Shown here: piece after piece, positions 35,600 to 47,085 of the stretch | How the letters are laid out: every line of letters begins with the position of its first letter | How positions within the stretch are numbered: the first letter of the stretch is position 1 | NCBI RefSeq assembly: GCF_027409185.1 | Contig: NC_084462.1 | Coordinates: forward strand, 22,233,577 to 22,297,576 | DNA: 64,000 nucleotides | Source: Cynocephalus volans | Lineage: Eukaryota; Chordata; Mammalia; Dermoptera; Cynocephalidae | Direction of reading: 5' to 3' | The notes under the pieces: model-generated | Told to the model about the DNA's origin: nothing | What the model saw: the letters and a program-made list of their open reading frames with translations, nothing else | The model's database searches: none | Position numbers and translations under genes: made by a program

Positions 35600-35810
35600 T
35601 TCTACATCTGTAACCTGGAGCTTACCAATTTGTCTACCTTATGTCCTTGACAAGTTACTTAATCTTTCAGCTTCCTGTCTGTAGGGTGGGGAGCTTACAG
35701 ACAAGGCTGTTGTGAGAATGAAACGAGCTGATGATGGAAAGTCCTTAGACCAGTGCCTGTCACAGGCTAAGGTCTTGTTAAGTGTTGGTTATCATTGTGT
35801 TGACATATTG
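35600..35810 (+). mobile_element. MIR SINE
   Basis: ccttgacaagttacttaatctttcagcttcctgtctgtagggtgggg, then gctgttgtgagaatgaaacgagctgatg and accagtgcctgtcacaggc, ending gtgttggttatcattgtg, follows the MIR consensus. Confidence 0.8.
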
Positions 35811-35912
35811 GTATTATCATTTGATGTGGTCTAAAACATCATTGGTAAAATAAAAATGTTACCCAGAAGTTGGACTAAGAGGACATGACTAAAAACAAGC
35901 TTAGTATCTTTC

Positions 35913-36420
35913 ATGGTTAATTTTAGGTGTCAAGTTGACTGGATTAAGAAATACCTAGAGAACTGGTAAAGCATTACTTCTGGGTGTCTGTGGGAGTGTT
36001 TCCAGAGGAGATTGCTATGTGAGTCAGTGGACTGAGTGGGGAAGATCTGCCCTTATGGGCAGCACCATCCAATCAGCTTGGGGCCTCGATAAAACAAAAA
36101 AGGTAGAGAAAAGGCAATTTCTTCTCTTTCTCTCCTGGAGCTGGGACATTCTTTTCCTCCTACCCTTGGACATCAGAACTCCAGGCTTTCTGACTTTTGG
36201 CCTCTGACTGAGAATTACACCATTGGCTTTCCTGGTTCTGAGGTTTTTGGACTTGGACTGAGCTATGCTACTTGTGTTCCAGGGAGTCCAGCTTGCAGAT
36301 GGCCTGTCGTGGGACTTCTCAGCCTTCATAATCACATGAACCAATTTCCCTAATAAATCCCCTCTCATATATCTATATCCCATTGGTTCTGTCTCTGGAG
36401 AACTCTGACCAGTATAATAT
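35913..36420 (+). mobile_element. ERV LTR-like repeat (family not named)
   Basis: atggttaattttaggtgtcaagttgactgg, then gggtgtctgtgggagtgtttccagaggagattgc, agcaccatccaatcagcttggggcc, several ttggacttggactg-like phrases and cttctcagccttcataatcacatgaaccaatt, followed by AATAAA (36352-36357) and ctctcatatatctatatcc, is a common mammalian LTR-type repeat. I recognise the sequence but cannot name the family with certainty. Confidence 0.6.
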
Positions 36421-38211
36421 GTGATTTACACAGTATTCCATGCGAAAGTACAAGGTGAGAAATTACACAGCCCAACCAGAAAAACTGAATCATGAAAATC
36501 TAGCAGCAACACTTCCAAAGGTAAATGTTTTCACCAGCCAGGAAGGTAAGAATTAAGCAAATTTGTTCTCAAGAAAGATATGGTGGGGAGTTTTCTCTGA
36601 AAAAGAAGAATTGAACAATCTGCTTACTAGAACCTCTTAGGAAAGAAAATTCCCTTTAGTAAATACTTCAGATTCAAAATGCTATTGAGCCAAGAAAGGA
36701 GGTGGGGTGCATTTTTTTTCAAGTGAACTGAGATAGGAAGTTTCTTGTAAATTAAAAACTTTCCAAAAAATGAAATAAAAAGTGAAACAAATTAATTCTA
36801 CACTATTAAAGTGAATGTACCTTCTTAGGTATCTTAAAATTTCCTGTCATAGGTTTCTGCCCACTTCTGAGCCTTTGACCCTTTTTTTAAACATCTGCCA
36901 CAATGGTTCTTACATTCCCACTTTAATGTGGGCCACTGCTTTCTCTGAGCATCCAAGAGCCCTTGCCAGGGTGTCCAATGCAGTATATGGACACGGGAGA
37001 GTTCTTAAACAACAAATTCTCCTGCATTCAATCTTATGTCCCCTTCCCTCAGTACAGCATCCCCAGGATCCAGCCCCATACACACTCTCCTCCTGGCTAC
37101 AGCCACTGTTGTTCCTTAGCAGGTCCAGCACTCCCCACCTGGGTGTATTATGATTTGACCTTTTGTACTAATGTGCCAGGAGTGGAGGTGGGGCAAATCC
37201 TGACAGGAGTACATGTCACCTTGAAAAACTGATGCTACTGTATGGTCTTCCAGCAGCCTCTAACAGGGAGGGGTGGGCCACTGCCACAGGGTTCAGGGTG
37301 TTAGAAGGCTCTGGGGCTTTGAGGTTCTCAAGTGCATCAGAGCAGGTGATCCCATGTTGATCCTCAGGGTCCCACCCCTTCCCAGTCAGGCTCTAAGCTA
37401 ACACAGCAGACTTGCTGGGGCTGAGAATTCAATTCATTCTGGAGGATTGGGGAAGGCCTGGCCTGACTTCTCCTGTCTTCTGGCTGCAAGAGATAGGAGC
37501 CTCTTTATATGCGGTGAGGAAGGACCTCTGAATTTCACACTTTGACTTTTATGGTCTTCCATAAGGCATCAATGGTCATTCATTAAAGAGCACCCCATTT
37601 CATTAGAATTGTTCACTTCAATATGGTATTAATTTGCTGCTAACCTCTCAAAAGCTGGAGAAATTGCCCATCGGAACGCCCCCACCCCAGATCCCAGCCC
37701 TCCTCAACTCTTGTTCAGGTTTCACCCTCACGCCACTACAGCACACCAGGTGTACCAGGACTCCACCTGCCACTGACACAGCCTCACCTGCTGGGTCACG
37801 GGGGCCAAAATCCCACTTTTGAGTCAGCTTCCTTGGACCATTCCTGATCTCAACTGTCCTCCATTTCCCCAGAAACAGGCTCTGAATCTGAGATTTGCAT
37901 GCAGGAAGCTTACTGGGGGGCCCTAGAATCCAGCACTAGGTGGGGAATGAAGGATGAAGGAGTTACTATAAGGTGGTCACAACAAAGGCGTCAGCAGATT
38001 TCGCAGGAGCTCTGGAGCTGGGTGGCCCTTCAGCATTGTCTGTCTTGAGACGATGGGGCCTGAGCCTGATACTGTCCCATCAACCAATCATTGGATGGGC
38101 CTCCCTGGGAAGGCAGTGCAACTTTGGGTGAGGACAGTTCCCAGACAAGGACTGAGGATGGTCACCTTCCCAGGCAGCAGATGTTCCCTCAAAACCTGTC
38201 TCCAGCCTGGG
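36421..38211. other. Intergenic, nothing firmly recognised
   Basis: No gene. About 37860-37990 (gagatttgcatgcaggaagcttactgggggg) has the feel of an old DNA-transposon or LINE remnant, but I cannot name it. Confidence 0.4.
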
Positions 38212-38790
38212 TCCCTCCATATTGCAGTCAGCAACCTTTCCAAAATGCAAATCTGGTCACATGACCCATGTCCTGCCTAAAATCCTTTCCTGGTTTCCCA
38301 GTGCCCTCAGAATCAAGTCTCCTGTTGCCATTACACGGCTCATAAGGCTTTGTGTGGTCCGACCTCTGCTGATCTTTGAGGCCTCGTTTTTTGACACTTT
38401 TCTTGAATGTTCTGCTTCTGACCTTAGGAGTCTTTTAATTTCATGGCTGCACCAGGCCTGTGCACGTATGTGTGAAATACTTTTTCCACCCTCACCTTGT
38501 CCTTCCCCATAACTGCTCGCTCGAGCACCTTGAACCTGCTGGCTCTTCCTCATCCTTCACTCTCTACTTCTTGCGTTCTTGGAAGTCTTTCCTGATCCCC
38601 CAGTGTAAGCTGGGTGTTCCTTTTTTGTGCTTCTTACACTTGCTCTACTTCTCCTACAACCCTACTGCTCATCCTGTGTTTAGTTGCTGTTTGGCCTCCC
38701 TGACTCACCTGCAAGCTCTGTGACTGTCCCATTCATCATTGTCTCTCCAACTCCTAGCACGGTGCCTGGCTCAGAGTCTCCTAAAGGAAA
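38212..38790 (+). mobile_element. LINE-2 3' region
   Basis: A long, clear L2 match in sense: ccaaaatgcaaatctggtcacatgacccatgtcctgcctaaaatcc, then ttcccagtgccctcagaatcaagtctcc, cataaggctttgtgtggtccgacc, tcttggaagtctttcctgatcccccagtgtaagc and ctcctagcacggtgcctggctcagag. Confidence 0.85.
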
Positions 38791-39655
38791 GGGTGGATAT
38801 GTGGGAGGCAGCAGAGCATTTAGCAGAAAGAGGCGACAGATAGAAAGTACTGAAAGTAATCCCACTTTTGCCCAAGCAGGCTTAGAGAGAGAATGGGACT
38901 AGTTTCAGTGGAGATTCTCTCCAAGCACAAAGGAGGGTGATTTTGATCAAGCATGTGAGGAAGATGAACTCATCCAGCTGAAATGAGATTCACCACTCAC
39001 CTTCATACAAGTGTTCGATGAAGTTCTGGATGCTGGAACCTGGGTGGGGGGCGGGGAGAGGTCACAGATCTGGAGGGAATCTTTAAAAAGGTCAATGAAA
39101 ATAGTCAGGGAGTTGTGATTCTCACAGAGAAACTGAACAAGTTAGGAAGGTTTGGGCCAAAGGGCACAGTGTGGAAGTGTGCAAAATAATGCAGGTATGA
39201 GCACAGAGGCTGGAAAGGGTGGGATTAGAGGGGTCCCTGCAGCCCAGATGGCACGGATGTAAGTAAACACTTTGCACAGCAGGAAGCAGATATGTCGACT
39301 CTACCTTCAAGAAGTAACAGAGGCAAAAATGGGCACATCCATCACTTTGAGAAGACCTGGAGAATCACATCACTGCCTGCCTCTCCAACAAAGTGGGTGG
39401 ACCACTAAACAGAGGCACATGCCCTGCTCTTACTGTGGTCGCTCCCCATAAAGCCCCGCACAACCTGGGTCACATCCAGAGTGGGCATCTAACTGGTATT
39501 TGCTAAAGGGGACCTTCAGCTGCTGAAAGGAAGTGACTAATTTGGCAAAATACTGTGGCCTCTAGTAGGAAAAGAAAGAAAGTCACGTGGAGTCTTTGAG
39601 GCCACTGAACCCCTTTGGAATGTAACACACCTCTCAGACAGCCACTGTTGTTTTG
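38791..39655. other. Intergenic, nothing recognised
   Basis: No coding exon or confident repeat is visible. Confidence 0.4.
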
Positions 39656-39787
39656 AGGAACAAAAACTTATTCATCTGGGCTCCAATTTCCTTCTCTGTA
39701 AAACTGAATTGTTATAAGAAGGAAATAACTTAATGTATTTAAAATGCTTAGTACCGTACCTGGCACACAGTAAACGCTCAGTAAACA
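39656..39787 (+). mobile_element. MIR SINE, left part (split by a mariner-type element)
   Basis: ctccaatttccttctctgtaaaactgaattg, then aaaatgcttagtaccgtacctggcacacagtaaacgctcagtaaaca, is the 3' half of MIR. The end resumes at 40367 with tatctgctatcactattattttt. Confidence 0.8.
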
Positions 39788-40366
39788 TGAGGGGTCCTTA
39801 AAAAGTTCATGGAAAGATTCATATTATTATTTTTTTAATTATCACTTTATTTATTCATCCTAATGAGGAATTAGTTAATAATAAAGTTTTGCATTTGTGA
39901 TAACAAAATTCATCAATTCCTAAATATTCCCAAGATTCCTCTCTATTTCTTTATTTATTATTTTTTGCATTCTAGGATGTTGTGAAGCAGTTGGGGTGGA
40001 GGCAGAGAGGGGACAGGGGAGAAGGATAGGGTGGGAGGATGAGGAAGGGGGGAGGGGGGCGCGGTTGAAGTCTGTGGCGCTCCCCTCATTCCAGCAGAGG
40101 AGCTCAGGGGGCTTCCTGCAGCAGCTTGATCATGCTGGGTTGGATGGGGACATTAGGGGGTGTGGCTGAACCCCTCAGCCCCCCAACCACCCCAGCTCAG
40201 GAGCCCAGGGCACTTCCGGCGGCAGCCTGGTGGTCATCACTGGGCTGGATGTGGAAATCGGGGGCGTGACTGATCCCAGGGGGCTTGGCATCCCAGGGCG
40301 CTTCTGGCAGCAGCCTGGTCTTATCTTTTAATTCCATTTTTCCGCGAACTTTTTGAATTCCCCTTG
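39788..40366. mobile_element. 579-bp mariner-ended element with GC-rich repeated core
   Basis: The left end TGAGGGGTCCTTAAAAAGTT and right end CAAGGGGAATTCAAAAAGTT (read on the minus strand) are inverted repeats related to those of the MITE at 17065. TA follows the right end (40367-40368); the left flank is CA, probably a mutated TA. The element cleanly interrupts a MIR. The left 180 bp are AT-rich. The core, about 39990-40320, is GC-rich and holds two or three imperfect copies of a ~105-bp unit (ggagctcagggggcttcctgcagcagc, ggagcccagggcacttccggcggcagc, ccagggcgcttctggcagcagc). No transposase is encoded, so it is nonautonomous. Confidence 0.8.
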
Positions 40367-40390
40367 TATCTGCTATCACTATTATTTTTG

Positions 40391-40620
40391 AAGAAGCAGG
40401 GTGGCATTGTGGGAAAGATATGTCATTTCTAATCAAGAAATGTAACTTTAAATGCTGGTTTCAATACTTACTAATTATGCAGTCTGGGCCAGTCGTGTTA
40501 CCTCTCTGGCTACTTCTTCTGTAAGAAAGAAAACGATAGTATGCACCCAGAGTGTGGGGTTGTGATGAGGACTAAATGACCAACAGCTGAGAAAATTCCG
40601 CATGCGTTTTAAAGTGCTGT
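40391..40620 (+). mobile_element. MIR SINE
   Basis: gcagggtggcattgtgggaaag, then aaatgctggtttcaatacttactaattatgcagtctgggccagtcgtgttacctctctgg and gtggggttgtgatgaggactaaatg, follows MIR from its tRNA-related head onwards. It is a second copy, directly behind the split one. Confidence 0.7.
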
Positions 40621-41651
40621 CTGTGAATTAGAAGAGCTGTGTGTGTGTTCCTTTCAGTAGTTTCTGCTGTGTATCTGTGTCCTTTAAGAATAATCACTTG
40701 AGGCTGGGAGTGATGCCTGGTAGTGTTTTCTGAGAGAGGGATGGGTGGGCGGTGGAGATGCCACACTTACCTCAAACAGCCCATGCACAGACCCCAAGAG
40801 ATAGCATCTCTGCTTCCGTCTTTGGAGTAAAGGTGTGGAAATCTGTTAAAAGAGCAGGGATCTCACCACTTGTTCTGTCACTATTCACAGCCTCTCAGGC
40901 CTGATTGACTCCCAGCATCTGAGGACAGCAGCTATGCCCCACTATAATCATCTCAGAATGTGTCTCTGGTCTGGTTCAGGTGGAATCCTTATCTCCTTAT
41001 ACCAGGGTACCAGAGGCTAAGCCAACAGAAAACCAAATGCTCTAATGTGCTAACTCTTATTTGGAGTGTTTCTGCTACCTCTTGACAACAGACCTTTGTA
41101 TTTGAATTGCTTCTACAACATTAACCAGATATTTTGCTTGAGATATTTTCAGTGTTGCTGTGTAGTCAAGGACAAACTCCAAAAGCATGAATTGCTGCCT
41201 CCCTCTCTGCCCCTCTCCTCTAGACCCGTGCTCCCTCTCTGCCCCTCTCTTAATGTATATGCCTGGTGTAGACAAATTACATCTATAAACTGTAAGCTTG
41301 AATGTTTTCCAGATACCCTAAGTGTGACGTTAACAATGAGAAGCAGATAAGAGAGGAGGAGGCGTTCAAACCTGAAGCTGCATTTCAGAAATAGTTACAG
41401 ATAGAGATATAAGCTACTAGGACTTTTCCCAAAAGAAGGTGAACAGAATGAAAAATCTGTCTCAGTGTGGATGAAAGAAATACAAGAAACAGGGATTTTT
41501 TTTGGACAGGGTATTGATGTAATAAAGGGCAAACTGAACTCTGAACATGTACACATCTTTGGCATTTATTAACCACCAAATTTATCATTTACATCACTTT
41601 ATTAGACCTCTTCATTTTTATTGCTACCACTAATAATATTAATAATAATGA
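40621..41651. other. Intergenic, nothing recognised
   Basis: About 1 kb with no supported gene or repeat. Confidence 0.4.
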
Positions 41652-41880
41652 TAAATGAGTGAGTGCTTCTCTGTACCAGATACCATGCCCATCACTTAAC
41701 AAACGGACACTATTTCTTCTAATCCTCACAATGACCCCAGGAGAAGATATTATTAGTTCCATCTCACAGGAGAGGAAATTAAATCTCAGTCTTTAGGTAA
41801 TTAGCCCCAAATTACAAGAGTAGTAGTGATGCAATCCAGATTTGAACATGAGTTTGTTTAATTTCAAGCCCGAATGCTTA
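41652..41880 (-). mobile_element. MIR SINE, reversed
   Basis: gtgagtgcttctctgtaccagataccatgcc, ctaatcctcacaatgaccccaggagaag, ccatctcacaggagaggaaattaaatctcag and gatgcaatccagatttgaac follow the reverse complement of MIR. Confidence 0.8.
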
Positions 41881-41925
41881 AATTCTGTACAATTCCATTC
41901 CTGGCCATGGGCTTTCTTTTAAGGA

Positions 41926-42350
41926 TTGTATTAGCGTATTTTCTGTTATTGTATCTGAAACTGGGTAATTTATAAAGATATGAAATTGATTTCTTACAGT
42001 TCTGGAGGCTGGTAAATCCAAGGTCTAGGGGCACATCTGATGAGGGCCTTCTCCTTGATGGGGACACTCTGAAGAGTCCCTAGATGGTACAGGGCATCAC
42101 ATGGAGAGGGGGCTGAGAGTGTGTTAACATGCTCACTTGTTCTCTTTATAAAACCAACAGTGCCACTCATGAGATAACCCACCCATCCATCAACCCATTA
42201 GCTCATTAATCCATGAATGGATTAATCTATTCATGAGGGCAGAGCCTTCATGATCCAATCACCTCCCAAAGGCCCCACCTCTCAACACTGCCCCATTGAG
42301 GATCAAGCTCCTACGTGAGCTTTGGAGGGGACAGTCAGACCACAGCAAGG
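41926..42350 (-). mobile_element. MaLR LTR, reversed
   Basis: attgtattagcgtattttctgttattg, actgggtaatttataaag, cttacagttctggaggctgg, gatgagggccttctcc, atgaatggattaatctattcatgagggcagagcc and ccccacctctcaacactgccccattgagg mark an antisense MST/MLT1-like LTR. Confidence 0.85.
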
Positions 42351-42917
42351 ATCATGTTCACAATTTAATGTGATCCTAGTTATTTTCATTTGAGGAGGAA
42401 CCACCAGAAAAACAACAGAACTCCCCTGAGAGGTAGGGGAGAGGCCACTGGCTGGGCTCTCGGGCTAGCAGGCTACTAACCACTGCACACCAGCTTCAAC
42501 CTGAACACCATTCATGTTTCTGCCATAACAATGTGAGATACATCTTGTTAAGGACTTTTAGAACAAAGTTTGTGTATTCCTCACTCACTTGGGCATTATC
42601 CAACAGATTTTAGCCATTCTTTAGTCTATCCTTATGCTAGATAGAATTCTAGGCTGCTAATAATTTTTTTCCTTTGAAGGCATTGCTTCACTGCCTCATA
42701 GAGCTAGATGTTACTACTGAGAAGCATGGTGTCATTCTAATCCCTGGTCCTAACTATGTGAATTGCTAATTTTCTTGAAAGTTTGCTTTTGGGGACTTCC
42801 CATTGTCTCCGGTATTCTGAAACTATATGATTATGGGCTTTAGTGTAGGTCTATATTTGCACTGGCATCTTGGTGGCTCCCTCAATCTATGTACTCATCT
42901 CTGGGGACATTTAAAAA
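42351..42917. other. Intergenic, nothing recognised
   Basis: No supported feature. Confidence 0.4.
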
Positions 42918-43690
42918 ATAGCTTTATTGAGATATAATCTACATACCATAAAATTCACTCATTTAAATCATATGATTCAATGGTTCTTAGTATATTTATA
43001 GAGTGTGCAATCATAACCATAATCCAAGTTCAGAACATCTCCATTGCCCCCAAAAGAAACCTCATACCCATTTGCAATCATTCCCTATTCTACCCGTCAG
43101 TGCTAAGCAACCACCGATCTACTTTGGGGATCATTCTTTAGAATTACTATTAAAAATTAGTATCACTTTAATAACCCTCCCTCCATTTTCTTTTTTTAAC
43201 TCTTTTTGGAATAGCTATTATTCAGGTATTGGATCCCCCTGACTAATGTTTTAATTTTATTATCTTTTCTTTCCTATTTCCATCTCTCTCTATTTGTCTG
43301 TTCTGTTTTAAAGATTTTCTCAAGTCAACTTCTAAACCTTTTATTGAAAATTTTATTTCTGTTGCAGTATTTTTAATTTACAGGAGCTGTCTTTTTGTTC
43401 TCTGAATGTTCTTTTTTTGTAAATTTCTGTTTTTTTCGTGACCTCCTGTTCTTTTTTCATGGATTTGATATCTTCTTTTATCTCCCTGAAGATATGTAGC
43501 TTTTTAAAAGTTTTCTTCTGCTGATTGCATTATTTGTTCCTTTCAGTTCTTCCTTACTTCTGCTTGTTTTGGTCTCTGACAGTTGTGGTAAAATTTCTTC
43601 AAATATTTGGTGATTTTTGGTTGTAAACTCATACTTAGAAGTGAAGCACTCAAAACTACTGTGTGCGTGGCTGTGGTCCATTGACTAGTG
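42918..43690 (-). mobile_element. Old L1/HAL1 fragments, reversed
   Basis: agctttattgagatataatctacataccataaaattcactcatttaaa (42921 onward) is the antisense L1M 3' end. 43190-43690 (caggagctgtctttttgttctctgaatgttc, tttggtgatttttggttgtaaactcatac) resembles old L1/HAL1 sequence too, less securely. Confidence 0.5.
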
Positions 43691-43704
43691 ATCCTCGCCG
43701 TAAA

Positions 43705-43875
43705 GGAGCAGTTCTCACTGGCTGTATATTTTCATCACCAAAGGAGCTTTCAAACCAACACAAATGCTAGGGCCCCATCCCTGGACCATCCAATTTAATT
43801 GGTGGGAACCCTGTCGTTCATATTTTTAAAGCTCCCAGGTGATTCTATTGTCCAGGGTGGAGAACCCTGGCTCGG
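43705..43875 (+). mobile_element. MER5-type hAT-Charlie MITE
   Basis: gcagttctcactggctgtatattttcatcacc, tgctagggccccatccctggacc, gctcccaggtgattctattgtccagggtggagaacc match MER5, with both ends present in diverged form. Confidence 0.75.
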
Positions 43876-44154
43876 GGGCTGGCCCTCTTCACTGGAGAGT
43901 CCTCAACTTCCACTGCATAGGATATACTTTTTCCTTTGGGCCTATCAGATACCTTGAAAGAGAACCTTTCAGTCTCCCACCTTAGGGGTAGGCATCTGGC
44001 TGCTAAGGCTCTAGGACTCTACAGCAGGAAGGGGCTAAGAGTCTTCCCAATCAGTATATTGGGTATATAGGTGCTCATAATTCCATTCTCTGCATAGAAG
44101 TTGCACCCTTAATTGTGCCTTGTATGCCCATGTCTAGAATCACAGTTGTAAATC

Positions 44155-44333
44155 TTTAGTCCAGGGAACCAGCATTTGCATCAGCAGCACCTAGAAATTA
44201 GTTAGAAATGTAAATCTCAAGCCCCACCTTGGACCTGCTGCATCAGATGCTCTTGAGGTGCAGTCCAGCACTCTGTGCATGAACAAGCTCTCCAGGGGGT
44301 TCGGTCACCACCCACATTTGAGAACTGCTCCTC
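44155..44333 (-). mobile_element. MER5A-type hAT-Charlie MITE, reversed
   Basis: ctttagtccagggaaccagcatttgcatcagcagcacc, gttagaaatgtaaatctcaagccccaccttgg, gctgcatcagatgctcttgagg and acccacatttgagaactgctc match MER5A in antisense. It lies ~280 bp from the other MER5 copy. Confidence 0.85.
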
Positions 44334-45163
44334 TGGTCTTCTGTTGGGGAGGTGGGAGTACAGTCACCAGTTCAGAGTGGGGAATGGGATTTGAGGATCT
44401 AAGAGCTTCTTATGCAAAGTCTCAGTCAGTCTTTCAGTTCCCAACATCACCTGCGTACCCGCTTTTGGAAGTACCTGGGCCCCCAATTCCTCAGTCTGAG
44501 ATTTTATATTGGAAAGCAGTGGCTTGGGGCCTCTCTCCTGTGTCCAGTTTTCATTTCTCTGGTCTCCTAAGACCATTTCATCTGCTTTCCAATTCTAAGG
44601 TTTTATTGTTCCAAGATTTGATTGTTCTCTTCTCCTTTGCTGTTCTCTTTATCTTTGCAGCTCATGTCCTGTTCAGTCCCTTTGCTGCCATTTGAAGTGA
44701 GGTTGCAGGAGGGTATTTAATCTATCAGGTTTTCCTGAAGTCTCATGATACAGATGAAGTGAATAAAGAACATTGCAGGAAAAAAAGTTACAAAAATATT
44801 ATTTTCTGTATATCACAAAGGAAGAAAGAAAAAAGAACAAAACCATGATATATGAGTTCATATATGGGTATATGCTTGTACATGTATTTTAACATTCAGA
44901 ATGGAAGGATATACTCCCAGCTGTTAACAATACTTATGTCAGGCCTCAGGGGAGTTGTTAGAGGGGGGGTGGGGAGGGGTTTTGGAGTGGGGGCTATTAT
45001 TTTTTAATTTATTTACCTCTGAATTGTTTGAATTATTACAAAGTGCAAGTGTTATTTGTGTAATTAAAAATATTGAAAATATATTTGCTTTGCACAAACT
45101 GACATTTTTAATTTCACGTAATGTTGAAAAAACTGTTTTTCCTCTGTTCTCATACCCCAATCA
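44334..45163. other. Intergenic, nothing recognised
   Basis: No supported gene. A G-rich stretch (gagggggggtggggaggggttttggagtggggg) lies at 44960-44993. Confidence 0.4.
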
Positions 45164-45462
45164 ACACAGAAGACTTCTGCAACCAGATGTGTGGGGGTTT
45201 CTTTGCACACACCAAGCAAGCAATCAGTTCTGCTGTGGATACCATCTTCCTGGAGATAGCATCAGATCCCACAGTGTAAGAGCTTAATCCCCAAGACTGT
45301 CCCCTGCTCTGATGCCAGTTGTAAGTCCAGGCCTTTGGAATTTCCGACCAACCAGCTATGAAGTGGTGGGATTCCCACCACCCCCTACTTGGGTTTGATT
45401 AATTTGCTAGAGCAGCTCACAGATCTTAGGGAATCACTTATGTTTACCAGTTTATTACTGTT
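45164..45462 (-). mobile_element. ERV LTR, part 1 (split)
   Basis: gcaaccagatgtgtgggggtttc, gagatagcatcagatcccacagtgtaagagc, ggaatttccgaccaaccagctatgaagtgg, aatttgctagagcagctcacagatcttagggaatcac and ttatgtttaccagtttatta are the reverse complement of the LTR family at 1306-1910. It breaks off here and resumes at about 45994. Confidence 0.6.
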
Positions 45463-45993
45463 AATAGAAACATTTTAGACAAGTTAAATTTAACAGAGTT
45501 TGATGTCAGCAAAGAAAGATTTGCAAATCGGGTACCCCCAGAACCAGAACAGATTTAGAGCAACTCCACCCGTTGCCATATGGTCGGTTAAGATTTATAA
45601 TAGAAAAAGGGAAGTGACATACAGAAAAGGGAAGTGAGGGGCAGAATAGTTGGCTGCCTGTGATTGGCTGAGAATCTGCTACTTGTTACAAGAGTTGGTT
45701 ACAGTCTGCTTGCACATCAAGTTAGGTTACAAGAGTAGGTTAGTCTGTTTATACATCAAGTTAGGTTACAGTTCACTATGTCTAAAGAAACCTTTAGATC
45801 TTCATTATTTTGTTGGACTTTCCTGTTTTCAGGGGGAAAAATTGGTCTGTTCTGAGTTCTATCTGCTTTCTTAAAGTTTTAGTTTCATTATGTGGTACTT
45901 AACATGAATGACTCTATTTTGGTTTGGTCCAATCTATTGGAGACTGCTATAAGAGCTCAGTCCAAAACAATGGGCTCCCATAATTTTTGTTTA
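45463..45993. mobile_element. ~530-bp insert inside the ERV LTR (family not named)
   Basis: Foreign sequence lies between two pieces of one LTR. It has gggtacccccagaaccagaacagatttagagcaactcc, gattggctgagaatctgctacttgttacaagag and two copies of a ~33-bp unit sharing acatcaagttaggttac (near 45715 and 45752). The form is like another LTR, but I cannot name it and no target-site duplication is certain. Confidence 0.5.
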
Positions 45994-46183
45994 ATATTAC
46001 AAAGGATATTTTAAAGGATGTAAATAAACAGCCAAATGAAGAGATACACAGGGTGAAGTCTGGAAGGGTCCTGAGCACAGGAGCTTCTGTCTCCATGGAG
46101 TTGGGGTGCACTGCTCTTCTGGCCTGTAGCTGTGTAAGCCCACGTGTATTTGCTATCTGGAAACTCCCTGAACCTACTCTTTT
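45994..46183 (-). mobile_element. ERV LTR, part 2
   Basis: acaaaggatattttaaaggatgtaaataaacagcc, gaagagatacacagggtgaagtctggaagggtcctgagcacagg, agcttctgtctccatggagttgggg and aaactccctgaacctac continue the LTR from 45462. Confidence 0.6.
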
Positions 46184-46262
46184 GGGGTTTTTTTTGCTGT
46201 TGTTGTTCTTTTGTTTTGGGTGGCTGGCCAGTTCAGATGGAACCCTGGACCTTGGTGTTATC
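46184..46262 (-). mobile_element. 5'-truncated tRNA-derived SINE
   Basis: On the minus strand, gataacaccaaggtccaggg, then TTCCATCTGAACTGGCCAGCCACCC and an A/CA-rich tail (plus strand tttttgctgttgttgttctttt), is the 3' part of the same tRNA-Ile-derived SINE family. No clear target-site duplication. Confidence 0.65.
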
Positions 46263-47085
46263 AGGAAGTTTCTCTAAGAATCATTTTTACTTAACCTTGA
46301 AAAAAATCAGTCAAGGTCCAAAAGAATTGTTGAGAATTGCTCAACTGTTCTTTCTTGTGGATTTGTACTAACTCAATTCAAGTCCTGGCCTTGGTCTCTT
46401 GCAGAAACTAAAGAATATATGAATATTTTAATTTCCATATTTTTACCCAATGTGCTTCTCTAAGAGGTGCTGTTTTCTTCTTTGCAGTTTTATGGAAAGT
46501 ATTTTGTTTCAGAAAGAAATCCTCTTGGCTTAACCTGAAATGTCACATAACAAATAGTATGCTGTGTGAGCAAGGCCGTGGACTGACAGCCTCTGTGTCT
46601 GACAGCTGTGGAAGGCCTGACTGTTGTGTTTCTCTTACTGAGGTCAAAGTGAGTAAGAAGACAAGGTAGTTCACAGCAGAAAATGGGTTATCATGTCATA
46701 GGGCAGGACTGTGAGTTCAGGAGGGAGATAGGACATTAATGGTTATTGGGTAAAAATTTATTATTGTGTCTTCTCTATTAAAATCATGTTACACTTCCAC
46801 GGTAGGCCGTTACACATATCATCTTATGCGTATATGTTATCTCAAATGCACACTTATGACTTCTCAGGCCTATCTGTTAACCTATATGTACAGTTATATC
46901 ATATGCTTGCATTATTTAGATGTGCATATTCCCATATGCAGAAAAGTATGGTCTCATGTACATGATCTCATGTGTACAATCGTTTCTTCACATTGTATCA
47001 CATGGACACATGCTTATGTATAACTATGTTAACTCACTAGGAGTCCTTAGTACCTTACAGTCTGGCTACTGGTGATGTCGGTGGC
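46263..47085. other. Intergenic, nothing recognised
   Basis: No gene is supported. 46770-47030 has many loose repeats of the motif catatg/catgt, without a regular period. Confidence 0.4.
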
